Assembly: GCA_007119455.1 (NCBI GenBank)
Contig: SKPR01000049.1
Coordinates: forward strand, 1-18,043
Source: Candidatus Brevefilum sp.
GTDB lineage: Bacteria > Chloroflexota > Anaerolineae > Anaerolineales > Anaerolineaceae
Reading direction: 5' to 3'
DNA length: 18,043 nt
The notes under the pieces were generated by a model. The model saw only the letters and a program-made list of their open reading frames with translations. It made no database searches and was not told the DNA's origin. Below are positions 6,579 to 14,813 of this stretch, one piece after another. The position numbers and the translations under genes are program-made. How positions within the stretch are numbered: position 1 is the first letter of the stretch; each line of letters begins with the position of its first letter.

Positions 6579-7598
6579 ATGACAACGATTAAAGAAATTG
6601 CAAAGTTGGCCGGGGTTTCCAGATCAACGGTTTCCCGGGTGATTAACAACGACCCCAATGTCAACCACCGAACCCGGGAAAAAGTCCAATCAATTATTGA
6701 TGAGCTGGATTATCAACCCAACCCGGTAGCCCGCAGCTTAATGGGGGGACGCAGCCGGGTCATTGGCCTGGTAATCCCGATGGTTTTCAGCAACCTTTTT
6801 ACAGATCCTTTTTTCAGCCTGCTCGCCCAGGGGATTTCCTCAACCTGTACCACAAATAATTACACCCTCATGCTCTGGCTGATCGAACCCGATTATGAAA
6901 AACGCGCCAACAGCAATATCCTTAGAAATCGATTGATTGACGGTATCATCGTTGCCTCAAATATGATTGATGATCCCCTGATCGAAGGCCTGGTCACCCG
7001 AAAGGTGCCTATCGTGCAAATTGGCCGTAATAATTGCCCCGAGGTCAGCAGTGTGGATGCTGATAACATCCATGGTTCCGCCATGGCCGTCCGGCACCTG
7101 GTGAACATCGGTAGAAAAAAACTGGCCACCATCACCGGCCAGATGGATCGTTACAGCGGTCGAGATCGCCTGGTAGGATTTAAACGAGGCTTACAGGAAA
7201 ACGACCTCCCGATCCTTGATGAACGCATCGCCTTTGGTGACTTTACTGAGGATGGTGGTTATCTTCAAACCAAAGTTCTCCTCCAACGCACCACCTTCGA
7301 CGGCCTCTATGTGGCCAGCGACATGATGAGCTTTGGCGCCATCCGTGCCTTGCAGGAAGCTGGTTTACGAATCCCTGACGATGTGGCCCTGGTCAGTTTC
7401 GATGATATCCCGGCTTCAGCTCGCTACCAACCACCGCTGACCACCATCCGGCAGCCGATCCACCAGATCGGGTCAATCGCCGCCCAAACCCTGATCGACC
7501 AGCTTGAGAGCAACGATACGGCCACCCCCCGCAGGATCATCCTGCCCACAGAACTGATCATCCGTAAGACAACGTTACAACCCGTTCTCAGCGGCTGA
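6579..7598 (+). CDS. LacI-family transcriptional regulator
   Basis: This encodes a LacI/GalR repressor of 339 aa from ATG 6579. A TTG three codons upstream (6570), 12 bases after AAGGA, is an equally possible start. The N-terminal helix-turn-helix covers residues 4-23 (IKEIAKLAGVSRSTVSRVIN), and the hinge helix that inserts in the minor groove is at about 48-57 (NPVARSLM). The rest is a periplasmic-binding-protein-like effector domain with the usual landmarks: GLVIP at 63-67, a DGIIVAS stretch, GRKKLATITG, DGLYVASDMMSFGAIRALQEAG, IPDDVALVSFDDIP, and PPLTTIRQPI near the end. Length is normal. It is divergent from the sugar operon, and three operator-like palindromes lie between them, so it most likely represses that operon until a sugar binds. 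Autoregulation is possible but no clear operator overlaps its own promoters. Confidence 0.95.
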   Translation: MTTIKEIAKLAGVSRSTVSRVINNDPNVNHRTREKVQSIIDELDYQPNPVARSLMGGRSRVIGLVIPMVFSNLFTDPFFSLLAQGISSTCTTNNYTLMLWLIEPDYEKRANSNILRNRLIDGIIVASNMIDDPLIEGLVTRKVPIVQIGRNNCPEVSSVDADNIHGSAMAVRHLVNIGRKKLATITGQMDRYSGRDRLVGFKRGLQENDLPILDERIAFGDFTEDGGYLQTKVLLQRTTFDGLYVASDMMSFGAIRALQEAGLRIPDDVALVSFDDIPASARYQPPLTTIRQPIHQIGSIAAQTLIDQLESNDTATPRRIILPTELIIRKTTLQPVLSG

Positions 7599-7667
7599 CT
7601 GTTTCGATCGCAGGGAAAATAATTGGGGGAAAAGAAATGAATACGCTTCTGATGGTATTCACAACTG

Positions 7668-7681
7668 TGATATGCTAAAAT
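7668..7681 (+). promoter_or_regulatory. Extended -10 promoter placing the next gene on a leaderless transcript
   Basis: TGATATGCT (7668-7676, TGn plus TATGCT) and the overlapping TAAAAT (7676-7681) lie directly before ATG 7688. Depending on which -10 is used, transcription would begin within about five bases of, or exactly at, the start codon. No ribosome-binding site is visible. This is a prediction from spacing only. Confidence 0.4.
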
Positions 7682-7687
7682 TTAGTT

Positions 7688-8539
7688 ATGACAAATGAAA
7701 CCAGAACTGTCAGGCCTTCTCCCATCGCGGGCACCTGGTACAGCGATAATCCCAGGCAGCTTCGGGATACTGTAGATGGCTATCTTGAAAAAGCAGACAT
7801 CCCGAGCCTTCCAGGGGAGGTGGTGGCCCTTGTCGCACCTCATGCCGGTTACCGGTATTCCGGTACGGTGGCCGGACATGCATTCAAGACGGTTAAAGGA
7901 AAGTCTTTCCCTCACGTCATCGTCATTTCACCCATGCACCAATATCACCACCAACCGATATTAACCAGTGCCCATCGCGCCTATCAAACACCACTGGGCG
8001 AGGTGCCTCTGGCGGATGAAATGATGACCAAAATCAGTAACAGACTCAGACAAAAGATCGACCAACCGCTGAGCCCGGTAGCCAATGACCAGGAACATTC
8101 CCTGGAGATCGAATTACCCTTTCTCCAGCAAGCCCTGCAAGGGCGTTTTGAACTGATCCCGATTATGCTGCGTGACCAATCTCGCCAGGTCGCAAGAGCT
8201 TTGGGCGAGGTGCTGGCAGACACCATCAGGGGTAAGGATGCACTGATCGTCGCCAGCAGCGATCTCTCACACTTTTATTCTGAATCAGAAGCCAACCAGC
8301 TTGATAACCACGTCCTGAACGCCCTGATGGATTTTTCGCCCGAAGTTTTATTCGACCTCAAAGACCAGGGCATCGGCCAGGCCTGCGGGTTGGCTGCGAT
8401 TGCCACAGCTTTATGGGCATCAAGGGCTGTGGGTGCCGACCAGGTAACCCTCCTCAGCTACGACACATCGGCCTCGTCAACGGGCGATAGCTCCTCTGTA
8501 GTGGGATATGCCGCTGCAGCTGTGACACGTCCGGGCTGA
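7688..8539 (+). CDS. amrB: MEMO1-family protein (AmmeMemoRadiSam system protein B)
   Basis: The 283-residue product matches the whole MEMO family length. Visible signatures are RPSPIAGTWYSDNPRQL (residues 9-25), APHAGYRYSG (50-59), VISPMH (79-84), DQEHSLEIELPFLQ (134-147), SSDLSHFY (190-197) and GQACGLAAI (230-238). His52, His84 and Cys233 correspond to the metal-binding His49, His81 and Cys244 of human MEMO1. The fold is related to LigB-type extradiol dioxygenases; the bacterial function is unsettled, although genes for it often accompany AMMECR1 and a radical-SAM protein. Neither partner is in this window. It starts 89 bp after the LacI-type gene on the same strand but has its own promoter-like sequence. 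The symbol follows the common system name. Confidence 0.93.
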   Translation: MTNETRTVRPSPIAGTWYSDNPRQLRDTVDGYLEKADIPSLPGEVVALVAPHAGYRYSGTVAGHAFKTVKGKSFPHVIVISPMHQYHHQPILTSAHRAYQTPLGEVPLADEMMTKISNRLRQKIDQPLSPVANDQEHSLEIELPFLQQALQGRFELIPIMLRDQSRQVARALGEVLADTIRGKDALIVASSDLSHFYSESEANQLDNHVLNALMDFSPEVLFDLKDQGIGQACGLAAIATALWASRAVGADQVTLLSYDTSASSTGDSSSVVGYAAAAVTRPG

Positions 8540-8566
8540 TTCGTCTTCAAAACATCGTCCACCCTC

Positions 8567-9556
8567 ATGTTTCCAAGTTTATCAAAGACCCCCCTTTTAA
8601 CATTCACCATCCTGGTGATCTTTGCCCTGGTCGGCTGCCGGGGCACACCAACGCCTGAACCCCAGGCCATCACCCCGTCTCCCACCCGGACACCAACCCC
8701 GACTGTGACCCTCACGCCCACACCGACTGAAACACGCACCCTGGCCTTCACCATCACACCACGGCCGTCATACACGCCCACCATCACACCAACCCCCTTA
8801 CGTACCCTGAGCCCCACGCCCTCAGCGACCACGGCGCCACCCCGTCCGGCCCAATTATTCGGTTATGAGGATGTCTTCGGTACGACGGTGGATTGGTCCT
8901 ATGCTTATGTGACAGAAATTGGCTACAGCCGCCTGGATGAAGTCAATCGGCTCTGGGCTTTTATGGCTTTTCAACTTCTTGACCGGGGGATTCACCAACG
9001 CAATTTTAATTTTCTGGGCGATACCATCACGATTTATTATCTGAATGTTGCCCGTGAATTCAACGGACAAGTATTCCCCATGCAGTTGGTGTTGGGGGGG
9101 ACGCCTGGTGCCAATGTGCCAATCTCGGAAATTCCAGCCGGGGGGACAGCCTACCTCCAGGTCCAGGTACGGGATCAGACCAACCCGTTTTCTCCGCAAT
9201 CTATTCGCCGTGAAGCCCATGCGGCCTTTGCCCGGGAAGACGATCATTATCCGCTGATTTTTATTCGGGATCTTCAGGCGCTACTTCCGGATCTACCCGA
9301 TGAAGTTATTTTGCTGGCAGAGCACCCCATCCTCCTCCCGCGCGATAACTGGCCGCAGATCAAGCTGGACATGCGCCGGGTCAGTTACCTGGCTGCGCGC
9401 CATCAGCCCTTTTTTGAGATTGATGCTTATGACCGACTGGCTGATCAAAGCCCCTTTGCCTACGCCTTAAGGGATTACCTGCTCGATGGTGAAACCATCC
9501 CGGATGGGTATTATGCCTTCAGCAGCCGGACTCTGATCATCGTCACAGGCGAGTAA
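8567..9556 (+). CDS. Lipoprotein of unknown function with Thr-Pro linker
   Basis: I do not recognise the family. The 329-residue product has a lipoprotein signal (residues 1-24, lipobox LVGC, Cys24), then a low-complexity segment to about residue 95 dominated by Thr-Pro repeats (TPTPTVTLTPTPTETRT and similar), likely a stiff, possibly glycosylated surface spacer. The globular part (about 96-329) includes FGYEDVFGTTVDWSYAYVTE, a helix rich in aromatic residues (RLWAFMAFQLLDRG), alternating strand-like segments (GDTITIYYLNVAREF, GTAYLQVQVRD), EVILLAEHPILLPRDNW and a C-terminal DGYYAFSSRTLIIVTGE. No catalytic motif stands out. The gene starts 27 bp after the MEMO gene without a clear ribosome site, so co-transcription is plausible. 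It ends 6 bp from the convergent mutase gene. Coding is supported by an uninterrupted frame and coherent signal-linker-domain layout. Confidence 0.85.
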   Translation: MFPSLSKTPLLTFTILVIFALVGCRGTPTPEPQAITPSPTRTPTPTVTLTPTPTETRTLAFTITPRPSYTPTITPTPLRTLSPTPSATTAPPRPAQLFGYEDVFGTTVDWSYAYVTEIGYSRLDEVNRLWAFMAFQLLDRGIHQRNFNFLGDTITIYYLNVAREFNGQVFPMQLVLGGTPGANVPISEIPAGGTAYLQVQVRDQTNPFSPQSIRREAHAAFAREDDHYPLIFIRDLQALLPDLPDEVILLAEHPILLPRDNWPQIKLDMRRVSYLAARHQPFFEIDAYDRLADQSPFAYALRDYLLDGETIPDGYYAFSSRTLIIVTGE

Positions 9557-9562
9557 GTAATT

Positions 9563-12115
9563 TCAAGCCAGCGCGTCCAGCCACTTTTGAGCCACTTTCC
9601 GGTTGCGGTTTTCCAGAATCCCCCGAGCTTTCTGTAGATTTTCACGGATAACGGATAAATCCCAATTTCTGGTTTTGATCGTGTCCTTTACAGCGTCCAA
9701 TGTGTCCTGGGTGAGCCGGGTCTGTGAGAGGATGTCCACCAGGCGCCATTCGCTATGGGCCTTTCGGATCTCGTCAATGGTTAATGCCTCAAGCTGCGCC
9801 AGGGCGGCTTCCATGATCACCTTACCCTGCTGGGGATCCTTGCTTTCGACATAGATCCGGTTGATGGGTTCCGTACCTGAGGCACGCACCCGCAATTGGT
9901 AACGGTCATCACCCGTCTTATCCACCAGCTGCATTTCTGCCACTTCATAACGGATACCCCCCAAAAAAGCGATTCCCATCCCAGCCACCTGGGGTTCGTC
10001 TGTTTGTTGAGGCAGATCAAGGTAATAATTGATGAACGCCTCCTTGGCCTCCAGCGGCGCATCCACATCTTCACGCCCGGTATGGGAAGTTTCGTCGTCT
10101 GGCGAGCAGCCGTATGATTCCCATAGACCATCCATACTGACCGTATCCTGCCAGATTTCAGCGATGGAGTGCAGGGGTTTCTCGTCCCGGGTGCCGAAAT
10201 AAGCCAGCATATCCATGATAAGCAGGTTGGCCCAGGGGCCGTCTTTATCGGTGATATGGCCGCGCGTCGTCAACCCGGATGATTCCTCTCCACCGATGAG
10301 GATGCGGTCACGCCAGTTATCAGGTAGCTCTTTCTCCCCCTGGTAGGCGCGATCCATCCGGCGAATTTCCTCAATGTACTTGATCCCGACCGGCACCAGG
10401 AAAGCGTTTTCCAGGATGCGATCCTGAGGTTCGCCAATCTGGATGTGGTAGAAAGGATGGCTCACGTATAAAGGCAGGGCGCCTTCAGCCGGTTTGTAAT
10501 CCTCGTTTTCAGGGATCTTACCCGCCAGCACTTCGATCAGCGGCGATCCGGTCTGGGTGGCAATCACCCGTCCTTGCAAGCCGCGCTCAATGCCCAAGTA
10601 ACGGATGAGCATCGGCAAAATCTGATTCGGCCGGAAATACACCCCGCCCTTATCAACAATCCCGAACCGGTCGCCATCGGTGTCCATACCCATGCCCAGG
10701 TGAGCATCTGTTTCAGTGACTTTTTCTTTGAGCGGGTTGATGAAGGGTTCCTCCGGGTTGGCGTAATCCAGGCCGGTTAATTCCGGATCGCGCTCGGCAT
10801 GTATCACGGTATATCGCACCCCGGCTTCCCCGATCAGGCGGGTCAGATAGCCCCGCCCAGAACCATGGAATTCATCAACCACGACCATCTTATCCCCAAA
10901 ATATTCACGGATGCGGTCAAAATCAACGGGAATACGGGCATTTCCCTGGCCGTTATTCTTTAGCCAGGTCACATAATCGTCCAGAGGATCAAATCCACAC
11001 AGACGATCCTGTTTTTGACCGGATTCAATCGAGATCGTACGGGCACTGGCATCCACCAGTTGAAGCTCGTTGATATGGAAGGAAAGGTAATCGGTCAGAT
11101 TGGAGGGTGCCGGGTAGCCCAGCCGCGGGTTGAACTTGATGCCCTGCCATTCCGGGGGGTTATGGCTGGCAGTGCAGATCAGCAGACCGGCAACTTCATC
11201 GGCGGGCAGATGATCGGTTAGATAATAAACAAGTGCCGGCGTGGGGACATCTCGGTTGGCAAATTCGACCTGGAAGCCGTTTGCCAGGCAGACCTCCGCC
11301 GCCCAGGTGGCCACGCGGTCAGCATTACGCCGGGTATCGTAGCCGATGACCACCTTCTTACCGGCCAGGTTCTCCCGTCCAACAAAATCGGGCACATCAA
11401 TGTCATTCAAAAAATCGCAGATGGCCTGGACGACACCCCTGGCCCTGTTTTCTGTGAAATCCTCTCCCCAGCGACCACGTACACCGGACGTCCCAAAGCG
11501 CAGGTATTTGCGGTCATAGATCATACGTAATAATCCTAATTCATGCTCATCACCCAGCAATAATGGCTCCTGGGTGCGCAGCCTGAAGCCGTATAAACGT
11601 TCGTAGATATTACCGATTTGCACCACTCTGAAGGGCATAAAACGGTGAGGGTCCTGCTCGTAATCCAAACTGTCCAGAAGCGGGATGATCTCCTGTTCGA
11701 TATCCACTCGCAGGGATTCAAACACCGGCGCAGCCAGGTATTGGCGTGCCAGGCTGATGGCCTTCTGGCGCAATTTACCCGTGGAAGGAATGTAGACCTC
11801 ATCAATCATCTTCCGCTGCTCGCGTCCAGATTCATCCTTTGGTTTGAATTGTTCCAGGCGATATTGGGTTCCCGTGGCAATCAGGGTTAATAACAGGCTG
11901 AAAATCCGGGATGAATCGACCTGGTTCCTGGCAATTGCCTCATGATTGCGGAGGTAAGCATCATCCAATACCGATAAATAAGCCTCCATTGCCAGGACGG
12001 CCAGATCCCATTCAGCCTCTGTCGCAGCCGTAACCAGGTTGCGATTGAGCTGGTTGAAAACCACCCCAAATTGGGAAATATCGAGGTCGTCAAAGGTTCG
12101 TTTAAAGGCTTTCAT
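9563..12115 (-). CDS. Long phosphohexomutase (phosphoglucomutase/phosphomannomutase family)
   Basis: The gene encodes 850 aa with ATG at 12115 and AAGGAG six bases upstream. The alpha-D-phosphohexomutase core occupies about residues 200-765. FGTSGVRGRWG is at 207-217, the phosphoserine loop TASHNP at 315-320 (Ser317), the Mg-binding loop DTDGDR at 478-483, the sugar-recognition loop GGEESSG at 608-614, and the phosphate-binding RASGTEP at 744-750. All key residues are intact, so it should interconvert hexose 1- and 6-phosphates. The GGEESSGLTTRGHITDKDGPWANLL stretch is closer to phosphoglucomutases than to GlmM. Unusual are about 200 helical N-terminal residues and about 85 helical C-terminal residues outside the core, plus an insert at about 533-570. 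Family members are usually 450-600 aa. It lies 74 bp downstream of glmM and is likely co-transcribed. Confidence 0.92.
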   Translation of the reverse strand: MKAFKRTFDDLDISQFGVVFNQLNRNLVTAATEAEWDLAVLAMEAYLSVLDDAYLRNHEAIARNQVDSSRIFSLLLTLIATGTQYRLEQFKPKDESGREQRKMIDEVYIPSTGKLRQKAISLARQYLAAPVFESLRVDIEQEIIPLLDSLDYEQDPHRFMPFRVVQIGNIYERLYGFRLRTQEPLLLGDEHELGLLRMIYDRKYLRFGTSGVRGRWGEDFTENRARGVVQAICDFLNDIDVPDFVGRENLAGKKVVIGYDTRRNADRVATWAAEVCLANGFQVEFANRDVPTPALVYYLTDHLPADEVAGLLICTASHNPPEWQGIKFNPRLGYPAPSNLTDYLSFHINELQLVDASARTISIESGQKQDRLCGFDPLDDYVTWLKNNGQGNARIPVDFDRIREYFGDKMVVVDEFHGSGRGYLTRLIGEAGVRYTVIHAERDPELTGLDYANPEEPFINPLKEKVTETDAHLGMGMDTDGDRFGIVDKGGVYFRPNQILPMLIRYLGIERGLQGRVIATQTGSPLIEVLAGKIPENEDYKPAEGALPLYVSHPFYHIQIGEPQDRILENAFLVPVGIKYIEEIRRMDRAYQGEKELPDNWRDRILIGGEESSGLTTRGHITDKDGPWANLLIMDMLAYFGTRDEKPLHSIAEIWQDTVSMDGLWESYGCSPDDETSHTGREDVDAPLEAKEAFINYYLDLPQQTDEPQVAGMGIAFLGGIRYEVAEMQLVDKTGDDRYQLRVRASGTEPINRIYVESKDPQQGKVIMEAALAQLEALTIDEIRKAHSEWRLVDILSQTRLTQDTLDAVKDTIKTRNWDLSVIRENLQKARGILENRNRKVAQKWLDALA

Positions 12116-12189
12116 GGGCTACTCCTTATTTTTTTTATCAGGCATGTTTGATTCTACCGTACGGACTACGCAAACCAGGTGTGGCTTCC

Positions 12190-13665
12190 TCAGCTTCTGC
12201 GCTCAATTAAACCACCCCGGGTCACATTCAAGACCTCAAGCGGCTGACCTGGTGGCGTCCCGGTTGCTTTTTGCACTGCCTCACAAAGCGCAAAGGCTTT
12301 TTCAGCGAGTTCACGCTCTGAATGCCGATTATCGGCTTCCAGCATCAGGCGCACTTTTGGTTCCGTACCAGAATAGCGCAGGTTGAGCCGGGTCAACCCT
12401 TCCAGCTCAGCGGTGATGGCTTGCTTCTGCGCATTTACCATCTCGAGCGTATCCAGATCGATTTTTTCAGCCACGTTGGCCGAAGCAATCACCTGGGGAT
12501 ACTTATGGATGCCCTCAGCCAGGGCTGCCAGAGTCTGCTCGCCACTATCCAGAAAAGCTCGAATCAGGTAGATGGCCGAACGCAACCCATCGCCGGTCGC
12601 GTGGGTTTCATCCATCAGGATGATATGGCCGGATTGTTCACCGCCCAAACCGATCTGACCAGGCACATGTCCCGCATCCATCAAATTTTGCAGTTCTGCC
12701 ATGACATATTTATCACCGACCTGCGTCTCGATAAAGTTGATCCCCTGTTCCTCGAAAAACCGAACCAGGGCGCCGTTCCGCATATTGGTGCTGACGACCG
12801 TATCCGCCAGCAGTCTGCCCTGAGATTTAAGATAACGGCCAAGGATGGCCAGCATATGATCGCCATCCACCAGGTGACCGGCTTCGTCGACAAAGATGAC
12901 CCGGTCTGCGTCACCATCGAATACCACCCCGAAATTGGCTTCGTATTTCTGCACCAGCGTACTCAGGTCATCGGGGAATTTCCGGACGTGCTCTGACCCG
13001 GCCATTTCATTGATATTTGTGCCGGTGGGTGAAGCATGGATGGCCACAATCTCGGCGCCCAGCCGCGAAAACACCTCAGGGGCATACCACGAAGCAGCCC
13101 CGTTGGCGCAGTCCAAAACCAGTTTCAAACCCCGCAAAGACAGGTCCTGATGCTCGTCAACCAGGTTGTCGGCATAAAGCTCGCGCATATCAGCGCCATC
13201 GATCCGGCGTCCAAATTGCCCCGCACGGGTTTCACGGAGGTTCATCGGCTTATCCAGCAAGGCTTCAATTTCCAGTTCAACGGATTCACGCAGTTTATGG
13301 GCATTGGCATCAAAAAACTTGATCCCGTTTTCATCTACCGGGTTATGGGAGGCAGATATGACCACACCGGCCTCAGCACTCATCTTTTTTACCATAAAGG
13401 CTACCCCTGGTGTGGTGATCACCCCCAGGTCAACCACCGTGGCGCCACTGGCTAAAAGGCCGGTCGTCAGCGCGCATTGCAGCATTTCACCTGATTGGCG
13501 GGTATCCCGGCCGATCACAAAGGTGGGATGTGAGGCAGTGCGCGAAAGCACCATTCCCGCAGCATAACCTAACCGGGTGACAAATTCCGGAATCAGCGGA
13601 TGTGTGCCAACATGGCCGCGCATACCATCTGTTCCAAAATATTTACGTTGCTTATTTTCTGACAT
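12190..13665 (-). CDS. glmM: Phosphoglucosamine mutase
   Basis: GlmM converts glucosamine 6-phosphate to glucosamine 1-phosphate, on the way to UDP-GlcNAc and cell wall. The 491-residue product shows the family set: FGTDGMRG at 10-17, phosphoserine loop SASHNP at 104-109 (Ser106), Mg loop FDGDADR at 249-255 (Asp250, Asp252, Asp254), GGEQSGH at 341-347 which is the GlmM-type sugar loop, and RYSGTEP at 430-436. The usual length is about 445-450 aa; the excess is mostly a tail after residue 465 ending GGLIERRS. The ATG at 13665 has GTGAGG immediately before and AGGAG slightly further upstream. It sits between an EEP-family gene (95 bp upstream) and the long mutase gene (74 bp downstream), so two different phosphohexomutases are adjacent here. 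A related PMM/PGM activity cannot be excluded but GGEQSGH favours GlmM. Confidence 0.92.
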   Translation of the reverse strand: MSENKQRKYFGTDGMRGHVGTHPLIPEFVTRLGYAAGMVLSRTASHPTFVIGRDTRQSGEMLQCALTTGLLASGATVVDLGVITTPGVAFMVKKMSAEAGVVISASHNPVDENGIKFFDANAHKLRESVELEIEALLDKPMNLRETRAGQFGRRIDGADMRELYADNLVDEHQDLSLRGLKLVLDCANGAASWYAPEVFSRLGAEIVAIHASPTGTNINEMAGSEHVRKFPDDLSTLVQKYEANFGVVFDGDADRVIFVDEAGHLVDGDHMLAILGRYLKSQGRLLADTVVSTNMRNGALVRFFEEQGINFIETQVGDKYVMAELQNLMDAGHVPGQIGLGGEQSGHIILMDETHATGDGLRSAIYLIRAFLDSGEQTLAALAEGIHKYPQVIASANVAEKIDLDTLEMVNAQKQAITAELEGLTRLNLRYSGTEPKVRLMLEADNRHSERELAEKAFALCEAVQKATGTPPGQPLEVLNVTRGGLIERRS

Positions 13666-13760
13666 ACCTCACTCAACTCCTATCAAGGTTATAGAACCAT
13701 CAATCATAAAACGCCGAAGATCAATCCAGATAGATTGGGCAACACTTTTTCGATCAGTAT

Positions 13761-14669
13761 TCATTTAATCTGTAGATCTGCCACAACCGGCAGGTGATCG
13801 GATGCGCGCTTACTGAGATCGCTTGATTCAATCCAGCACTGGTAATCAACTAACCGCTCTCGCGGGTAAAAGAAAATATGATCAACCGCCTGATTCATAT
13901 CAAAGTGGGTTCGACCCATATTCTCCGGCCTAAGATGGATAAAACCATTTTCAGATTCTAACAACCGGGTGATGGCGATTTCGTCGGGTGTAGCGTTAAA
14001 ATCTCCTGCGACAATCAGGGGCAACCCCTCATCCAGGATATGTTGGCGAACCAAATCCATAAATCGGTTCATCTGCTGATAACGCATCAAGCGGGCTTGT
14101 TCAATTTTTTCTGGCCTGGCGGCTGGTGGTCTTTCGCCTATCAGGGTTGTGAGATGTAATGTAGAGATAAAAGGGAAAGGCGCTTCTTTGAGGCGGGACA
14201 ATAACGTATAGCGGGGGTCGCTATCACGGTTTCCTTCGTAAGAAATTGGACGGTAAAGGGGGATGTTGCGTGGTACACCTGATTTTGACGGGTCGCTCAA
14301 GCGGGCAAAGGGCAACCTGGAAAGAATTGCATTCCCTTTACACCAGTTCCACCAGTCATTAAAAATTCCCTCGACCATCTCTTTCTTTTTCACCTGCATA
14401 TGGGTTTCCATGGCGATTGTCTTACCATAGAAAATATCCTCATAATCACTGGTCTGGCTGATCTCTTCAATAATATTGTGGGTGACACCATCTGCGTCTA
14501 TATATTGTGCGACCTCTTGCAGGCATAGAACATCAGCATTCAGACGGCTGACCAGCATCAACAGAGCTTCCTGGCGTGATTTTCGGGTATCATGCTCAAC
14601 CGTCTCAAAGGTCTTTTCACCACCGCTGACATTGATTGTGGCTATCCTTAATTCTAAATTGGTCATCAT
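13761..14669 (-). CDS. Endonuclease/exonuclease/phosphatase family protein
   Basis: The 302-residue product has the full active-site series of the EEP (DNase I/exonuclease III/sphingomyelinase-like) fold. Asn13 is in TINVSG, Glu52 in LCLQEV, His172 in STLHL, Asp223 and Asn225 in AGDFNATP, Asp263-His264 in AVDHIFF and Asp291-His292 in ASDHLPVVADL. Members hydrolyse phosphodiester or phosphomonoester bonds in nucleic acids, inositol phosphates or lipids; the substrate here is not evident. No signal peptide is present, so it is probably cytoplasmic. The start is ATG 14669 or the next codon ATG 14666; AGGCGGG precedes both. It is the first gene of a probable three-gene unit with glmM and the long mutase, under an extended -10 promoter at 14732-14740. 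Confidence 0.9.
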   Translation of the reverse strand: MMTNLELRIATINVSGGEKTFETVEHDTRKSRQEALLMLVSRLNADVLCLQEVAQYIDADGVTHNIIEEISQTSDYEDIFYGKTIAMETHMQVKKKEMVEGIFNDWWNWCKGNAILSRLPFARLSDPSKSGVPRNIPLYRPISYEGNRDSDPRYTLLSRLKEAPFPFISTLHLTTLIGERPPAARPEKIEQARLMRYQQMNRFMDLVRQHILDEGLPLIVAGDFNATPDEIAITRLLESENGFIHLRPENMGRTHFDMNQAVDHIFFYPRERLVDYQCWIESSDLSKRASDHLPVVADLQIK

Positions 14670-14706
14670 TAATTTCCCGCCTTTTTGTGATTACAGCTTG
14701 TAATTT

Positions 14707-14736
14707 TTGGGTTATGAAACATGGCCTAAGTATTAT
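14707..14736 (+). promoter_or_regulatory. Weak candidate promoter for the DUF624-like gene
   Basis: TTGGGT (14707-14712), an 18-base spacer and TATTAT (14731-14736) could form a plus-strand promoter that overlaps the -10 of the divergent gene. Start near 14743 and leader about 70 nt, containing a small inverted repeat ATGCC/GGCAT (14760-14764/14771-14775). Consensus is only moderate. Confidence 0.3.
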
Positions 14737-14740
14737 ACCA
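14732..14740 (-). promoter_or_regulatory. Extended -10 promoter for the EEP-glmM-mutase unit
   Basis: On the minus strand TGGTATAAT (14740-14732) is a perfect TATAAT with an upstream TGn, which can compensate for the absence of a good -35. Transcription would begin near 14725, about 56 nt before the EEP start codon. Confidence 0.55.
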
Positions 14741-14813
14741 ATGATCGTCAGGAGAAAAAATGCCATGACGGGCATGGTAAAATGATGGTTCCAAGCAAAC
14801 ACCCGGAGAACAA

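Noticed and set aside
8458..8832. Minus-strand frame rich in Val-Gly repeats
   Set aside because: It is the complement of the Thr-Pro linker codons of the lipoprotein gene, so its repeats are a by-product.
12322..12996. 224-codon plus-strand frame
   Set aside because: It lies wholly antisense to glmM, whose signature motifs are all present on the minus strand.
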